Shown here: piece by piece, positions 52,043 through 60,559 of the stretch
How the letters are laid out: every line of letters begins with the position of its first letter
Position numbering within the stretch: the first letter of the stretch is position 1
Source: Hyphomicrobiales bacterium
GTDB taxonomy: Bacteria > Pseudomonadota > Alphaproteobacteria > Rhizobiales > Rhizobiaceae
Assembly (NCBI GenBank): GCA_900473745.1
Contig: UCMW01000017.1
Coordinates: 75,513-139,512 of the forward strand
Length of the DNA: 64,000 nt
Direction: 5' to 3'
Position numbers and translations under genes: made by a program
Notes under the pieces: generated by a model
What the model was told of the DNA's origin: nothing
Seen by the model: the letters and a program-made list of their open reading frames with translations, nothing else
Databases searched by the model: none

Positions 52043-53014
52043 ATGACAACAGCCGTTCTCCAGCGCCTCGGACAGATGATCTTCGTGATGTTCGGCATCT
52101 CGGCGCTCGTTTTCCTGATCTTCTTCGCCACGCCAGGCTCCGACCCCGCCGCCCGCCTCGCCGGCCGCAACGCCTCACAGGAAACCATCGAGGCAATCCG
52201 TAAGGAATTCGGCTTCGACCGGCCGCTGCCGGTCCAGTACGGCGTGATGATGAAGCGCCTCTTCATCACCCAGGACCTCACCTCCTTCGTCAATCGCGGC
52301 TATCGGATCGTGCCCGCCGTCGTGGCCGCCGCTCCCGTTACCCTCTCGCTCGTCGCCGGTGCAGCCGTGCTCTGGATCGTCGGCGGCATCTTCGTCGGGG
52401 TCCTGGCGGCCTTGACGCGCGACACGCTGATCGACCGCGGACTGATGGCGCTGGCCCTGATCGGGGTCTCCATGCCGGTCTACTGGCTGGGCGAGATGAT
52501 GAACCTGATCAGTCAAAGCCGCTTTCACGACACCTGGCTTTTCTCTTGGGTGCCGGCCCTCGGCTATAAGCCGCTGACGCAGGACCCGATCGGCTGGTTC
52601 AAAACGCTCGTCATCCCGTGGTTCACGCTGGCCGCCCTCTACATCGGCATCTATGGCCGTGTTCTCAGGGCCAATCTTGTCGAAGCTTATCAGGAAGACT
52701 TCATCCGAACGGCCCGCGCCAAGGGCCTCTCGCCCGCCCGCGTCATGCTGCGCCATGCGCTGCGCACCTCGCTCATTCCCTTCGTCACCATGTTCGGCCT
52801 CGACTTCGGCGTGCTCGTTGGCGGTGCAGCCCTGCTCACCGAAGTGGTCTTCGGCCTGAATGGCGTCGGCCGCCTGACCTATCAGGCGCTGCTCAACCTC
52901 GATCTGCCGATGATCCTCGGCACTGTCATGTATGCCTCCTTCTTCGTCGTCATCGCCAATGCGCTGGTTGACGTCGTCTATGTGCTGATCGATCCACGCG
53001 TGCGAGGGAACTGA
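52043..53014 (+). CDS. peptide ABC transporter permease (DppB/OppB type)
   Basis: A 323-residue permease with six spans, the FLIFFATPGSDPAARLAGRNA N-terminal segment typical of DppB, and an EAA loop near TARAKGLSPARVMLRHALR. GAGGAGGG precedes the start, 10 bases after the previous stop. Confidence 0.92.
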   Translation: MTTAVLQRLGQMIFVMFGISALVFLIFFATPGSDPAARLAGRNASQETIEAIRKEFGFDRPLPVQYGVMMKRLFITQDLTSFVNRGYRIVPAVVAAAPVTLSLVAGAAVLWIVGGIFVGVLAALTRDTLIDRGLMALALIGVSMPVYWLGEMMNLISQSRFHDTWLFSWVPALGYKPLTQDPIGWFKTLVIPWFTLAALYIGIYGRVLRANLVEAYQEDFIRTARAKGLSPARVMLRHALRTSLIPFVTMFGLDFGVLVGGAALLTEVVFGLNGVGRLTYQALLNLDLPMILGTVMYASFFVVIANALVDVVYVLIDPRVRGN

Positions 53015-53017
53015 GCC

Positions 53018-54043
53018 ATGGCCACCTCGGACAAACCCATCCTGCTCGACGTCGACGGCCTCTCGGTCTCTTTCGCTACAGATCGTGGCCCTGTTCAGGC
53101 CGTGCGCGACGTCTCATTCCGCGTCCACGAAGGCGAGATCCTCTCGATCGTTGGCGAGTCCGGCTCCGGTAAGTCCGTGACGCTGCTGTCGCTGCTCGGG
53201 CTCCACGATCACAAGACCACCCGCGTCGATGGTGCCGTGTCCTTCAAGGGCCGGCCGATCCTCGATCTGCCGGCGAGCCAGATGCGCTCCATCAGGGGCA
53301 AGGAGATCGGCCTCATCTCCCAGGATCCGATGACGGCGCTGACGCCCGTCTACACCATCGGCTGGCAGATCGCCGAGCAGATCCGCGCCCACGAAAACAT
53401 CTCCGCCCGGGCCGCCCGCCTGCGCGCGGTCGAACTGCTGGGCGAAGTCGGGCTGTCCAATCCGGGCGAAGCCGTCGACCGCTACCCGCATCAGCTCTCC
53501 GGCGGCATGCGCCAGCGCGCCGTCATCGCGATGGCCCTCTCCTGCAATCCGGCTCTTCTCGTGGCCGATGAGCCGACGACGGCGTTGGACGTGACGGTCC
53601 AGGCTCAGGTGCTCGACCTGCTGCTGCGACTGCGCAAGGATTTCGGCTCGGCGATCATCCTCATCACCCATGACATGGGCGTTGTCGCCGAAGTCGCCGA
53701 GCAGGTGGCTGTCATGTATGCCGGCCGCATAGTCGAGCGCGGACAAACCGACGCTGTCTTTGCGAGCCCGCTACATCCTTACACCTGGGGCCTGATGGCC
53801 TCCATTCCGCCGCTCACTGGCAAACGGCTGGACAAGCTCCGGTCGATCCCCGGCATGCCGCCGACACCGGACATGGTTGGCGAAGGCTGCGGCTTTGCCC
53901 CCCGCTGCGACTTTGCCCGTGCCGCCTGCGTCGAGCGTCCACCGCTGCGCCGCGCCGGCGACCAGACCGCCCTTTGCGTCCTCGACGACGATGAACGCCC
54001 CGCCCTGCGGCAAGCAGCCCTCCCCCTCGAGGAAATGGCATGA
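53018..54043 (+). CDS. peptide ABC transporter ATP-binding protein (DppD/OppD type)
   Basis: A 341-residue ATPase with Walker [10 protein letters not shown], signature [15 protein letters not shown], Walker [15 protein letters not shown] and the cysteine-rich C-terminal oligopeptide domain ([18 protein letters not shown]). The stop overlaps the start of the next ATPase. Confidence 0.93.
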   Translation: MATSDKPILLDVDGLSVSFATDRGPVQAVRDVSFRVHEGEILSIVGESGSGKSVTLLSLLGLHDHKTTRVDGAVSFKGRPILDLPASQMRSIRGKEIGLISQDPMTALTPVYTIGWQIAEQIRAHENISARAARLRAVELLGEVGLSNPGEAVDRYPHQLSGGMRQRAVIAMALSCNPALLVADEPTTALDVTVQAQVLDLLLRLRKDFGSAIILITHDMGVVAEVAEQVAVMYAGRIVERGQTDAVFASPLHPYTWGLMASIPPLTGKRLDKLRSIPGMPPTPDMVGEGCGFAPRCDFARAACVERPPLRRAGDQTALCVLDDDERPALRQAALPLEEMA

Positions 54044-55029
54044 CCACTCAGATCACCCCCTCCGCGCCGCTCCTCCAGGCCAAGCGGCTCACCAAGAATT
54101 TCACCGTTGGCAAAACCATGATGCCCGGCTCCGGCAAGGTGTTGCATGCCGTCGACGCGATCAATCTCGAGGTCCGCCCCGGCGAAACGCTCGGCTTGGT
54201 TGGAGAATCCGGCAGCGGCAAGTCGACCCTCGGCCGCTGCCTGACACGCCTCTACGATATCACCGGAGGCGAACTGACCTTCGACGGCCAGGAGATCGGC
54301 AAAGCCGACACGAAAGCCCTCAAGCCCGTTCGCCGCAAGATGCAGATGATCTTCCAGGACCCATCCGCCTCGCTGAACCCGAAAAGGCGCGTGCGCGACA
54401 TGCTGGCGGAAGTGCTATCCGTTCACCGCATCTGCGAGGGCGCGGCGATCGGTGAACGGTTGAACGAATTGATGGAACTGGTCGGTCTGCGCCGCGAATA
54501 TCTCGACCGCTACCCGCACGAATTCTCCGGCGGCCAGCGCCAGCGCATCGGCATCGCGCGAGCGCTTGCGGTCGAGCCGAAACTGATTGTTGCCGATGAA
54601 CCTGTCTCCGCCCTCGATGTCTCGGTGCAGGCGCAAGTGGTCAACCTCTTCGGCGAATTACGCGACCGGCTGGGCCTGACCTATGTCTTTATCGCCCATG
54701 ACCTGGCCGTGGTCCGTCATGTCTCGACCCGTGTCGCCGTCATGTATCTGGGCTCTATCGTCGAGACGAGCGAAACGGAAGCGCTTTACGCCCGGCCGCA
54801 CCATCCCTATACACGCGCGCTGCTCTCGGCCATTCCCCAACCACATAACAGGGGCACGCGGGACCGCATCCTCCTGACGGGCGAAATTCCGAGCCCGCTT
54901 TCGCCACCACCGGGCTGCAAGTTCTCCACCCGCTGTCCCTATGCCACCGATCTTTGCCGCGAAAACCGGCCGGCTCTCTCGGCGGTCACCGCCGGTCGAG
55001 AGGTCGCATGTCATTATCCGTTGGACTGA
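54040..55029 (+). CDS. peptide ABC transporter ATP-binding protein (DppF/OppF type)
   Basis: A 329-residue ATPase with Walker [10 protein letters not shown], signature [15 protein letters not shown], Walker [15 protein letters not shown] and a Cys-containing C-terminal domain ([19 protein letters not shown]). It completes the five-gene importer. A CTGGCATG/CATGCCAG stem at 55055-55086 follows the stop. Confidence 0.93.
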   Translation: MTTQITPSAPLLQAKRLTKNFTVGKTMMPGSGKVLHAVDAINLEVRPGETLGLVGESGSGKSTLGRCLTRLYDITGGELTFDGQEIGKADTKALKPVRRKMQMIFQDPSASLNPKRRVRDMLAEVLSVHRICEGAAIGERLNELMELVGLRREYLDRYPHEFSGGQRQRIGIARALAVEPKLIVADEPVSALDVSVQAQVVNLFGELRDRLGLTYVFIAHDLAVVRHVSTRVAVMYLGSIVETSETEALYARPHHPYTRALLSAIPQPHNRGTRDRILLTGEIPSPLSPPPGCKFSTRCPYATDLCRENRPALSAVTAGREVACHYPLD

Positions 55030-55054
55030 ACAACTGCGAACGGCAGTAGCGAAA

Positions 55055-55086
55055 CTGGCATGTCGAAGCAGGCTCGCGCATGCCAG
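55055..55086 (+). terminator. stem-loop after the peptide importer operon
   Basis: CTGGCATG and CATGCCAG form an 8-base perfect stem with a 16-base loop 26 bases after the last stop codon. There is no T-run, so it would be a weak or protein-assisted terminator or an mRNA-stabilising stem. Confidence 0.3.
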
Positions 55087-55139
55087 ACCGAGATGTCTCT
55101 CCACCTGAAGAGGTTGAACTGAAATCTTCGTTCTTAACG

Positions 55140-55155
55140 TGAGCAGATCTGCTCA
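55140..55155. promoter_or_regulatory. 16-base perfect palindrome resembling a TraR/LuxR box
   Basis: TGAGCAGATCTGCTCA is identical to its reverse complement. Its core GCAGATCTGC equals the core of the Agrobacterium tra box, and only one symmetric pair of the flanks differs. It lies between the 3' ends of two convergent genes, an odd place for an activator site. Confidence 0.45.
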
Positions 55156-55246
55156 AGAAATTGTAGAAAAGACATTTTCACAGTTTCAAACTCCAGTCGC
55201 ATGCAGGCATCTCATCCGGGGGCCATCAGACTAGGCGCACTGGAAA

Positions 55247-55480
55247 TCAGTCCTGAGTGTGGACCTTGCCCTCACGCTCGATGCTTTTGATGCCGCGCAT
55301 ACCGGCTGCCGCTGCGGCGACATCCGTATCGCCGGCCACGACCAGAGTTCGGATGGCGTCGAGCCTGCTGTCGATCGTCAGGCCCATCGCCACAAGCTCC
55401 GCCGATACCGTCTCGATGTGGACTGCGGGATCGACAACCACGAGGTAGCGGCCATTGCTTGCATTCTTTTCGTCCGTCAT
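55247..55480 (-). CDS. small peptidase-inhibitor-I9-like protein
   Basis: A 77-residue protein with the ferredoxin-like beta-alpha-beta pattern of I9 propeptides and stand-alone subtilisin inhibitors (RYLVVVDPAVHIETVSAELV, then IRTLVVAGDTDVA and GIKSIEREGKVHTQD). AGGA lies 8 bases before the ATG. No signal peptide, so it stays in the cytoplasm. It follows the subtilase gene at 55620 on the same strand and probably inhibits or folds that enzyme. Confidence 0.7.
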   Translation of the reverse strand: MTDEKNASNGRYLVVVDPAVHIETVSAELVAMGLTIDSRLDAIRTLVVAGDTDVAAAAAGMRGIKSIEREGKVHTQD

Positions 55481-55619
55481 CTTCGTTTTCCTTTCCAAAA
55501 GAAAGCGCCGCCGCTTGAAGCCTAGCCGACACTCGAACTGAGAACAGCAAGGATCAAGGGCGACGCCTCCGCCCCGGGAGGGCGGCATGCCGGACCGGAG
55601 AATCGGCATGCCGGAGGCA

Positions 55620-57071
55620 TTACCTCTTTGCGCCGCGGGTGACGGACTTTGCTACAGCTCGTTCACTCGGCTGCGGCGGAACAGGTGGAACGGGCCGAAG
55701 GATCGGAGGGATCTTGACCGGCGGGAATGGCCGAGGCAATGGCCAGGGTGCCAGTTGCAGCCGCCGGTAAGGCGCCTGGGCGAGGCCCGCCCCGACATGA
55801 TTTACGGGTTGACCCGGCAGGGCGAGTGCGGTTGCCACCAGCCTCTGCCAGAGCGCGGCCCCCCGATAGGCGGCATTGGACTGTGCATGAAGGGCGGCGA
55901 TACCGGCGACATGGGGCGTGGCCATGCTCGTGCCCGACTTCGTGCCATATTTCCCGTGCGAGACAGGAACAGAGGAAAGCGTTCCAACACCCGGCCCGAC
56001 GATGTCCACTTTCCCATGCGGCGGAAAGAAGGTGATGTTGGAGAAGCCCGCCTTGCCAAGCGCCTGATCGACGGCGCCGACCGCCATGATCGAGGGGCAG
56101 TTTGCGGGATGGCTGACAGGGCGGCCGCCATCATTGCCGGCAGCAGCGATAATGAGCGTGCCGGCAGTGAGGCCTGCCTGCGCCGCGGCCTCGTAAGCCG
56201 CAGAGAATCCGGAAGCATTGGTCGCGGCACCGAGCGACATGCTGACCACTTGGCAGTGATTGGCGATCGCCCAGTTGATGCCACCGAGGATCCAACCGTC
56301 GGCGCCACTTCCGGCATTGCTCAACACCTTGCCGGCGAAGATCTGCGCCTGATGTGCCACCCCGTAGCGCGGCTGGGTTTGATCGGTCGGCTCCTTGGGA
56401 CCGCAGGCCGTACCGATGCAATGGGTTCCGTGACTGTGAAAATCCTGAACGGCCTCATTCGGCACGAAGGACTGGCTGACGATGCCGCGGCCGGCAAAGT
56501 CGGGATGGCCGAGATCCATGCCTGTATCGAGCACGGCGATCTTGATGCCGGCTCCAGACCAGGATTGACCGAGCGGGAACCCGACCACGACGCGGGTTTT
56601 CTGAAGACCCCAAGTACTGCCATTCGCCAGCACATCGATGTCGGCTTCATCGAGCTCGTCGCCCGTTTCCATGCTCCCGAGATAGGTGCTCGACACCTGG
56701 TTCACGGCGTCACGAAAACCGCGAAGGTATTCGCCAAACTGCTCGTTCATGGCGTAGACGTAACGCTCCGGTTCAACGATCGGCGCGTCCTCATCGGCTG
56801 AGAAGGCTTCCATCCCGGCAAGCCGGCTCACTTGGTCATCGCTTCCCGGCGTCACGACGGTGACGCCAATCTCGTCGAAATAGATGCCATCGCCCTCGGC
56901 CAAAGCCTCGGCAGTCACGGCCTGATCGGCAAAATCGCGCGAACTGGCGATCGACAGACCGGACGTGTTCTTCAGCGACTGGATGGTTTCCTTGCCCTGA
57001 TGGGGGCGTCCGGTCACCAGAAGGCGGCCGGTAAATTCCGGGAGGCCTTCATTCGTGCCATTGATACTCAT
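55620..57071 (-). CDS. S8-family subtilase without signal peptide
   Basis: A 483-residue serine protease with an N-terminal propeptide-like region of about 150 residues and a complete triad: Asp182 (AVLDTGMD), His214 (HSHGTHCIG), Ser382 (SGTSMATPHVAG), plus the oxyanion Asn313 (AAAGNDGG). A Pro-rich C-terminal tail (PLPRPFPPVKIPPILRPVPP) ends in basic residues. No Sec signal is visible, so it acts inside the cell or leaves by another route. The ATG at 57071 has AGGGAG 7 bases upstream. The I9-like gene lies 139 bases downstream. Confidence 0.9.
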   Translation of the reverse strand: MSINGTNEGLPEFTGRLLVTGRPHQGKETIQSLKNTSGLSIASSRDFADQAVTAEALAEGDGIYFDEIGVTVVTPGSDDQVSRLAGMEAFSADEDAPIVEPERYVYAMNEQFGEYLRGFRDAVNQVSSTYLGSMETGDELDEADIDVLANGSTWGLQKTRVVVGFPLGQSWSGAGIKIAVLDTGMDLGHPDFAGRGIVSQSFVPNEAVQDFHSHGTHCIGTACGPKEPTDQTQPRYGVAHQAQIFAGKVLSNAGSGADGWILGGINWAIANHCQVVSMSLGAATNASGFSAAYEAAAQAGLTAGTLIIAAAGNDGGRPVSHPANCPSIMAVGAVDQALGKAGFSNITFFPPHGKVDIVGPGVGTLSSVPVSHGKYGTKSGTSMATPHVAGIAALHAQSNAAYRGAALWQRLVATALALPGQPVNHVGAGLAQAPYRRLQLAPWPLPRPFPPVKIPPILRPVPPVPPQPSERAVAKSVTRGAKR

Positions 57072-57104
57072 GCTCATTCTCCCTGATTTCATCCGTTGCG
57101 TGAC

Positions 57105-57157
57105 GCTCGGACGTATCCGAGCCCGCCATGACTGAGGTCCAAGGAAGGACTGTCATG
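57105..57157. promoter_or_regulatory. two inverted repeats in the subtilase/LuxR divergent gap
   Basis: GCTCGGA-cgta-TCCGAGC (57105-57122) and CATGAC...GTCC...GGAC...GTCATG (57127-57157, slightly asymmetric) lie between the divergently read subtilase and LuxR-type genes. Both are plausible binding sites for the regulator. Confidence 0.4.
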
Positions 57158-57289
57158 GGGTGACGGTCAGCAGGTTAGGCTGGGGAGAGATCAGCTCGCA
57201 TCACCCGATATGGTGACGGCTTCTCATTTTCTCAGTCGTTGGGTAACCTGAATGAGCGCGGCCGGTGGCGGCCGGCTCGAGGTGAAACC

Positions 57290-58471
57290 GTGACGCAAAC
57301 GGTCGAAGTCAACGATCTCGTCCTGGCAATCTACGACACGACGATCGATCCGTCGGGGTGGCCGGACGTGCTCGACCGAGTATCGCGTTACATCGGCGCG
57401 CGCGGTGCCTTTATCTTCGAACTCAAAGGCGTGGGAAAAGAGCGACGTATCCATGCGCCCTTTTTCAGCAGGGTTTACGATGCCGAGCTGGTCCATGGAT
57501 ATCTCACGACCCATAACGAGCAGGAACTGGTCGATCAGGACACATTTGCCCGCCATTCGCGACCCACGGACCAGATCCAGCTGATTTCCGATGACGTTCT
57601 GGCCAAGTCGCAAGATGAGTTCCTGTCTCGGCCGAACGTGCAGCAAATGCTGCAATATGGCATCCGATACCGTGCAGGTGCGCTTCTCAACAAGGATCAG
57701 GTGTATCAGGACCGGTTTGCGCTGCAGTTCTCGCAAAGTGCCGGTCCTCTGTCCAAGGAGCATTTCGAACGCGCAGCGCTATTGATGCCGCATATCGCCA
57801 AGGCGCTCAATATCAGCCGACCGACCAAGCAACTGGCAGACCAGTTTCGATCCGTGGCCGACTGTATCGACCTGCTTGTCATCGGCGTCTGCATCCTCGA
57901 CGCCAACGGATGCATCGTACATTGCAACCAGGAATTCCGCCGCCAGTTGGACAGCTATCCGGTGTTTCGCAAGGACCCGGCGGGCAGGCTTGTAATGAAC
58001 GGCTCGGGGCAAGGCAGCGCCCTGACGGAGCTTCGTGGAGATCTCAGCAATCATGGACGATTTGGCGCGCGTCCGCGCAAGGAGGCCATCGTGTCGCTGG
58101 TGGACGACAAGCCTCACACCCTGTGCATCGAGGTGGCGCCGCTGACGAGCGCAAACGAGTTCGGCGAACCTTCCCTCAACGGACATATCGTCTACAGCAT
58201 GGACACTGGCAGCTTCTACGAGATCAACGGCGAGATGCTCGCCTCGATGTTCTCCCTGACCCAGGCAGAAGCAGCAGTGCTCGAAATGGTGGCGGAGGGG
58301 CTGACGAACATGCAGATATCCGAGCGGCGCGCAAAGTCGGTCGAGACCGTGAATTCACAGGTCAAATCCCTGCTCGTAAAAACGCGCTCCGCCAATCGGA
58401 CGCAACTGATCCGGCTCGCCACCAATATCAGTTCCAGTTTCATTCTGGAGCGTCCTCACCAGAATGGGTGA
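57290..58471 (+). CDS. LuxR-type transcriptional regulator
   Basis: A 393-residue regulator. The C-terminal LuxR helix-turn-helix (LTQAEAAVLEMVAEGLTNMQ, then ISERRAKSVETVNSQVKSLL) spans about 318-372. The N-terminal two-thirds is not an autoinducer-binding domain I recognise and may be a PAS/GAF-like sensor (YGIRYRAGALLNKDQVYQD). The GTG at 57290 has a GAGGTGA site 5 bases before it, better than an upstream TTG at 57239. It heads the plus-strand set containing the haem protein and the two secreted proteases. Confidence 0.85.
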   Translation: MTQTVEVNDLVLAIYDTTIDPSGWPDVLDRVSRYIGARGAFIFELKGVGKERRIHAPFFSRVYDAELVHGYLTTHNEQELVDQDTFARHSRPTDQIQLISDDVLAKSQDEFLSRPNVQQMLQYGIRYRAGALLNKDQVYQDRFALQFSQSAGPLSKEHFERAALLMPHIAKALNISRPTKQLADQFRSVADCIDLLVIGVCILDANGCIVHCNQEFRRQLDSYPVFRKDPAGRLVMNGSGQGSALTELRGDLSNHGRFGARPRKEAIVSLVDDKPHTLCIEVAPLTSANEFGEPSLNGHIVYSMDTGSFYEINGEMLASMFSLTQAEAAVLEMVAEGLTNMQISERRAKSVETVNSQVKSLLVKTRSANRTQLIRLATNISSSFILERPHQNG

Positions 58472-58579
58472 TGCGGCGTAATCGATCTTTGCAATAGCTT
58501 TTGCCGGGACGCGTTCAACACATTGCTGCGTCATTGATGCTTCGCTAATGTAGGCACATTGGCCCGCCGGGGGGAGTGC

Positions 58580-60508
58580 ATGCGCATGTTACGGCTGCCC
58601 TTTCATTTCATTTCCGCCCTTGGCCTCGCATTGACGATGACCATGTCGCATGCCGTCGCCAACGAAGTTGCGGGGCGGCTGCCAACCGGCGTCATCGCGC
58701 TCGATCAGGGCTGGAGCGACCAGGAAAAAAGCTGGTGGTATACGGCAAGCCAGGGATCCCGGCTTCTGCCGCTGGACTGGATGCTGGCCCTGGAAACGGC
58801 TGGGTCCACAGCCGAGGCTCCGGAAAAGTTCATGTCACCGGAGAACATCGAACGGCTCGGCTACCTGCCCAATCCGTCGTCCGTCGACAATCCGCTCGGA
58901 CTGCCGGTGGGCTTTGTCATTGACCACGACAAGACCCGCTCAGCTGATCTGATGTGCGACACCTTTCCTGCCACCTGTGATGCGCTGACCATGCGAAAGC
59001 CGTGGATCGGCCTGAACTGCTCGGCCTGCCACACCAATGAAATCGAGTTCAGTGGCAAGCGTTTCAGGGTCGAAGGGGCGGCTACACTCGCGGACTTCCA
59101 GGAACTAGAGGAAAGCCTGCTGAGAGCGCTGAAACTCACCCTTTCGGACCGTGCCAAGTTCGATCGATTTGCGCGCGCCGTGTTGAAATCCGATCTCACC
59201 GTCGAGAGCCGGGCGGAACTCGAGGCGCAGGTTGAAGAACAGATCGCCTGGCAGCAGCTGCTCGAAGACAAAAACAAGGCAGACGTGCGCTATGGTCGGG
59301 GCCGCCTCGATGCACAGGGCCATATCCTCAACAAGGTGGCCCTGATCACACGCCAGCCCGAACAGATCGATACGATCCGGGCCGACGCTCCCGCGAGCTA
59401 TCCCTTCATCTGGAATACGTCACAGCAAGGCAAGATCCAGTGGAATGGCATCGCCAACAACATTCTGAAGATCAACATTCTCGGACGTGAAACCGACGTC
59501 GGCGCGCTTGTGCGAAACACCTCCGAGGTGGTCGGCGTCTTTGCCCATATCGAGACGGATCGCGGCAAGGCCTGGCGTGGTTACGATTCCAGCGTCCGGC
59601 TGGATACGATGATCGGGCTTGAACGTCTCCTCGCCCGCCTGAAATCGCCACGCTGGCCCGAGAATATCCTGCCGGCGATCGACTGGGAAAAAGCCGCGCG
59701 GGGCGAACAGCACTTCGTGAGCTTCAAATGCGCCTCCTGCCACGAGCCTCTGGCATGGGACGATCTCGACTCTCCTGCAAAGGAGAAAATGGATCCGATA
59801 GGTGAGCAGCAGACAGACATATTCCTCGCCTGCAACACTTTTCTGCATGCGTCGAAGTCGGGCAACCAGGCGGGCCAGAAGATCTTCGCCTTCACCGGTG
59901 AGCGGATTGGCGAGATAGAGTTCACCCGCAATCTTCTTGTGAACACGGTCGTCGGCGCCGTTGTCGGCAAGCTCGACGAACTGGCCGGTGGCGCGTTTAC
60001 CGATGTCTTTCCAAGCGGCCGGGCCGGCGATGCCGGCACGGAGAGCAGCGGCATCGACTTCCTTCCCGGCGTCAGCGACGAGGTCAAGAAGGATCAGGCA
60101 CGGCAATGTCTGACAGCTGAACACGAGGTCTTGGCTTACAAGGCGCGTCCGTTGAACGGGATCTGGGCGACCGCACCCTATCTGCACAATGGTTCGGTAC
60201 CCACTCTCTACGACCTCCTGCTTCCAGCCAGGGTGCGCAACGTCTGGGAAGGGACTGCACCACCGCCAGAACCCACAGGCCCCACCCGTCCTGAAGTCTT
60301 TGCCGTCGGCTCACGCCAATTCGATCCGGCTCGCGTCGGCTTCGTGACCTCGCCCGATGCCGGAGACGATCACTTCGTGTTCCGTGTCCGCGATGAACTG
60401 TCAGGCGAGCCGATCCCAGGCAACTACAATTCCGGCCATGACTACGGCACCGGCGCACTGAGCGACGAAGAACGCATGGAACTCGTGGAATATTTGAAGA
60501 CGCTTTGA
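58580..60508 (+). CDS. secreted di-haem c-type cytochrome of the RoxA-like family
   Basis: A 642-residue periplasmic or extracellular protein with a signal peptide (cleaved near HAVAN) and two haem-attachment motifs, CSACH at 147-151 and CASCH at 384-388. The C-terminus carries YKARPLNGIWATAPYLHNGS and the FDPARVGFV, SGHDYGT and VEYLKTL segments, as in rubber oxygenase RoxA and related proteins. By family this would be an oxygenase or peroxidase-like di-haem enzyme. The motif spacing (237) is larger than I recall for RoxA, so the activity may differ. Starts at 58580 or 58586 are both possible. Confidence 0.85.
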   Translation: MRMLRLPFHFISALGLALTMTMSHAVANEVAGRLPTGVIALDQGWSDQEKSWWYTASQGSRLLPLDWMLALETAGSTAEAPEKFMSPENIERLGYLPNPSSVDNPLGLPVGFVIDHDKTRSADLMCDTFPATCDALTMRKPWIGLNCSACHTNEIEFSGKRFRVEGAATLADFQELEESLLRALKLTLSDRAKFDRFARAVLKSDLTVESRAELEAQVEEQIAWQQLLEDKNKADVRYGRGRLDAQGHILNKVALITRQPEQIDTIRADAPASYPFIWNTSQQGKIQWNGIANNILKINILGRETDVGALVRNTSEVVGVFAHIETDRGKAWRGYDSSVRLDTMIGLERLLARLKSPRWPENILPAIDWEKAARGEQHFVSFKCASCHEPLAWDDLDSPAKEKMDPIGEQQTDIFLACNTFLHASKSGNQAGQKIFAFTGERIGEIEFTRNLLVNTVVGAVVGKLDELAGGAFTDVFPSGRAGDAGTESSGIDFLPGVSDEVKKDQARQCLTAEHEVLAYKARPLNGIWATAPYLHNGSVPTLYDLLLPARVRNVWEGTAPPPEPTGPTRPEVFAVGSRQFDPARVGFVTSPDAGDDHFVFRVRDELSGEPIPGNYNSGHDYGTGALSDEERMELVEYLKTL

Positions 60509-60559
60509 ACATCGGAACTTGGCGGTCGGGCCGGCTCGACCTCAAACGCGGGGGACCGT

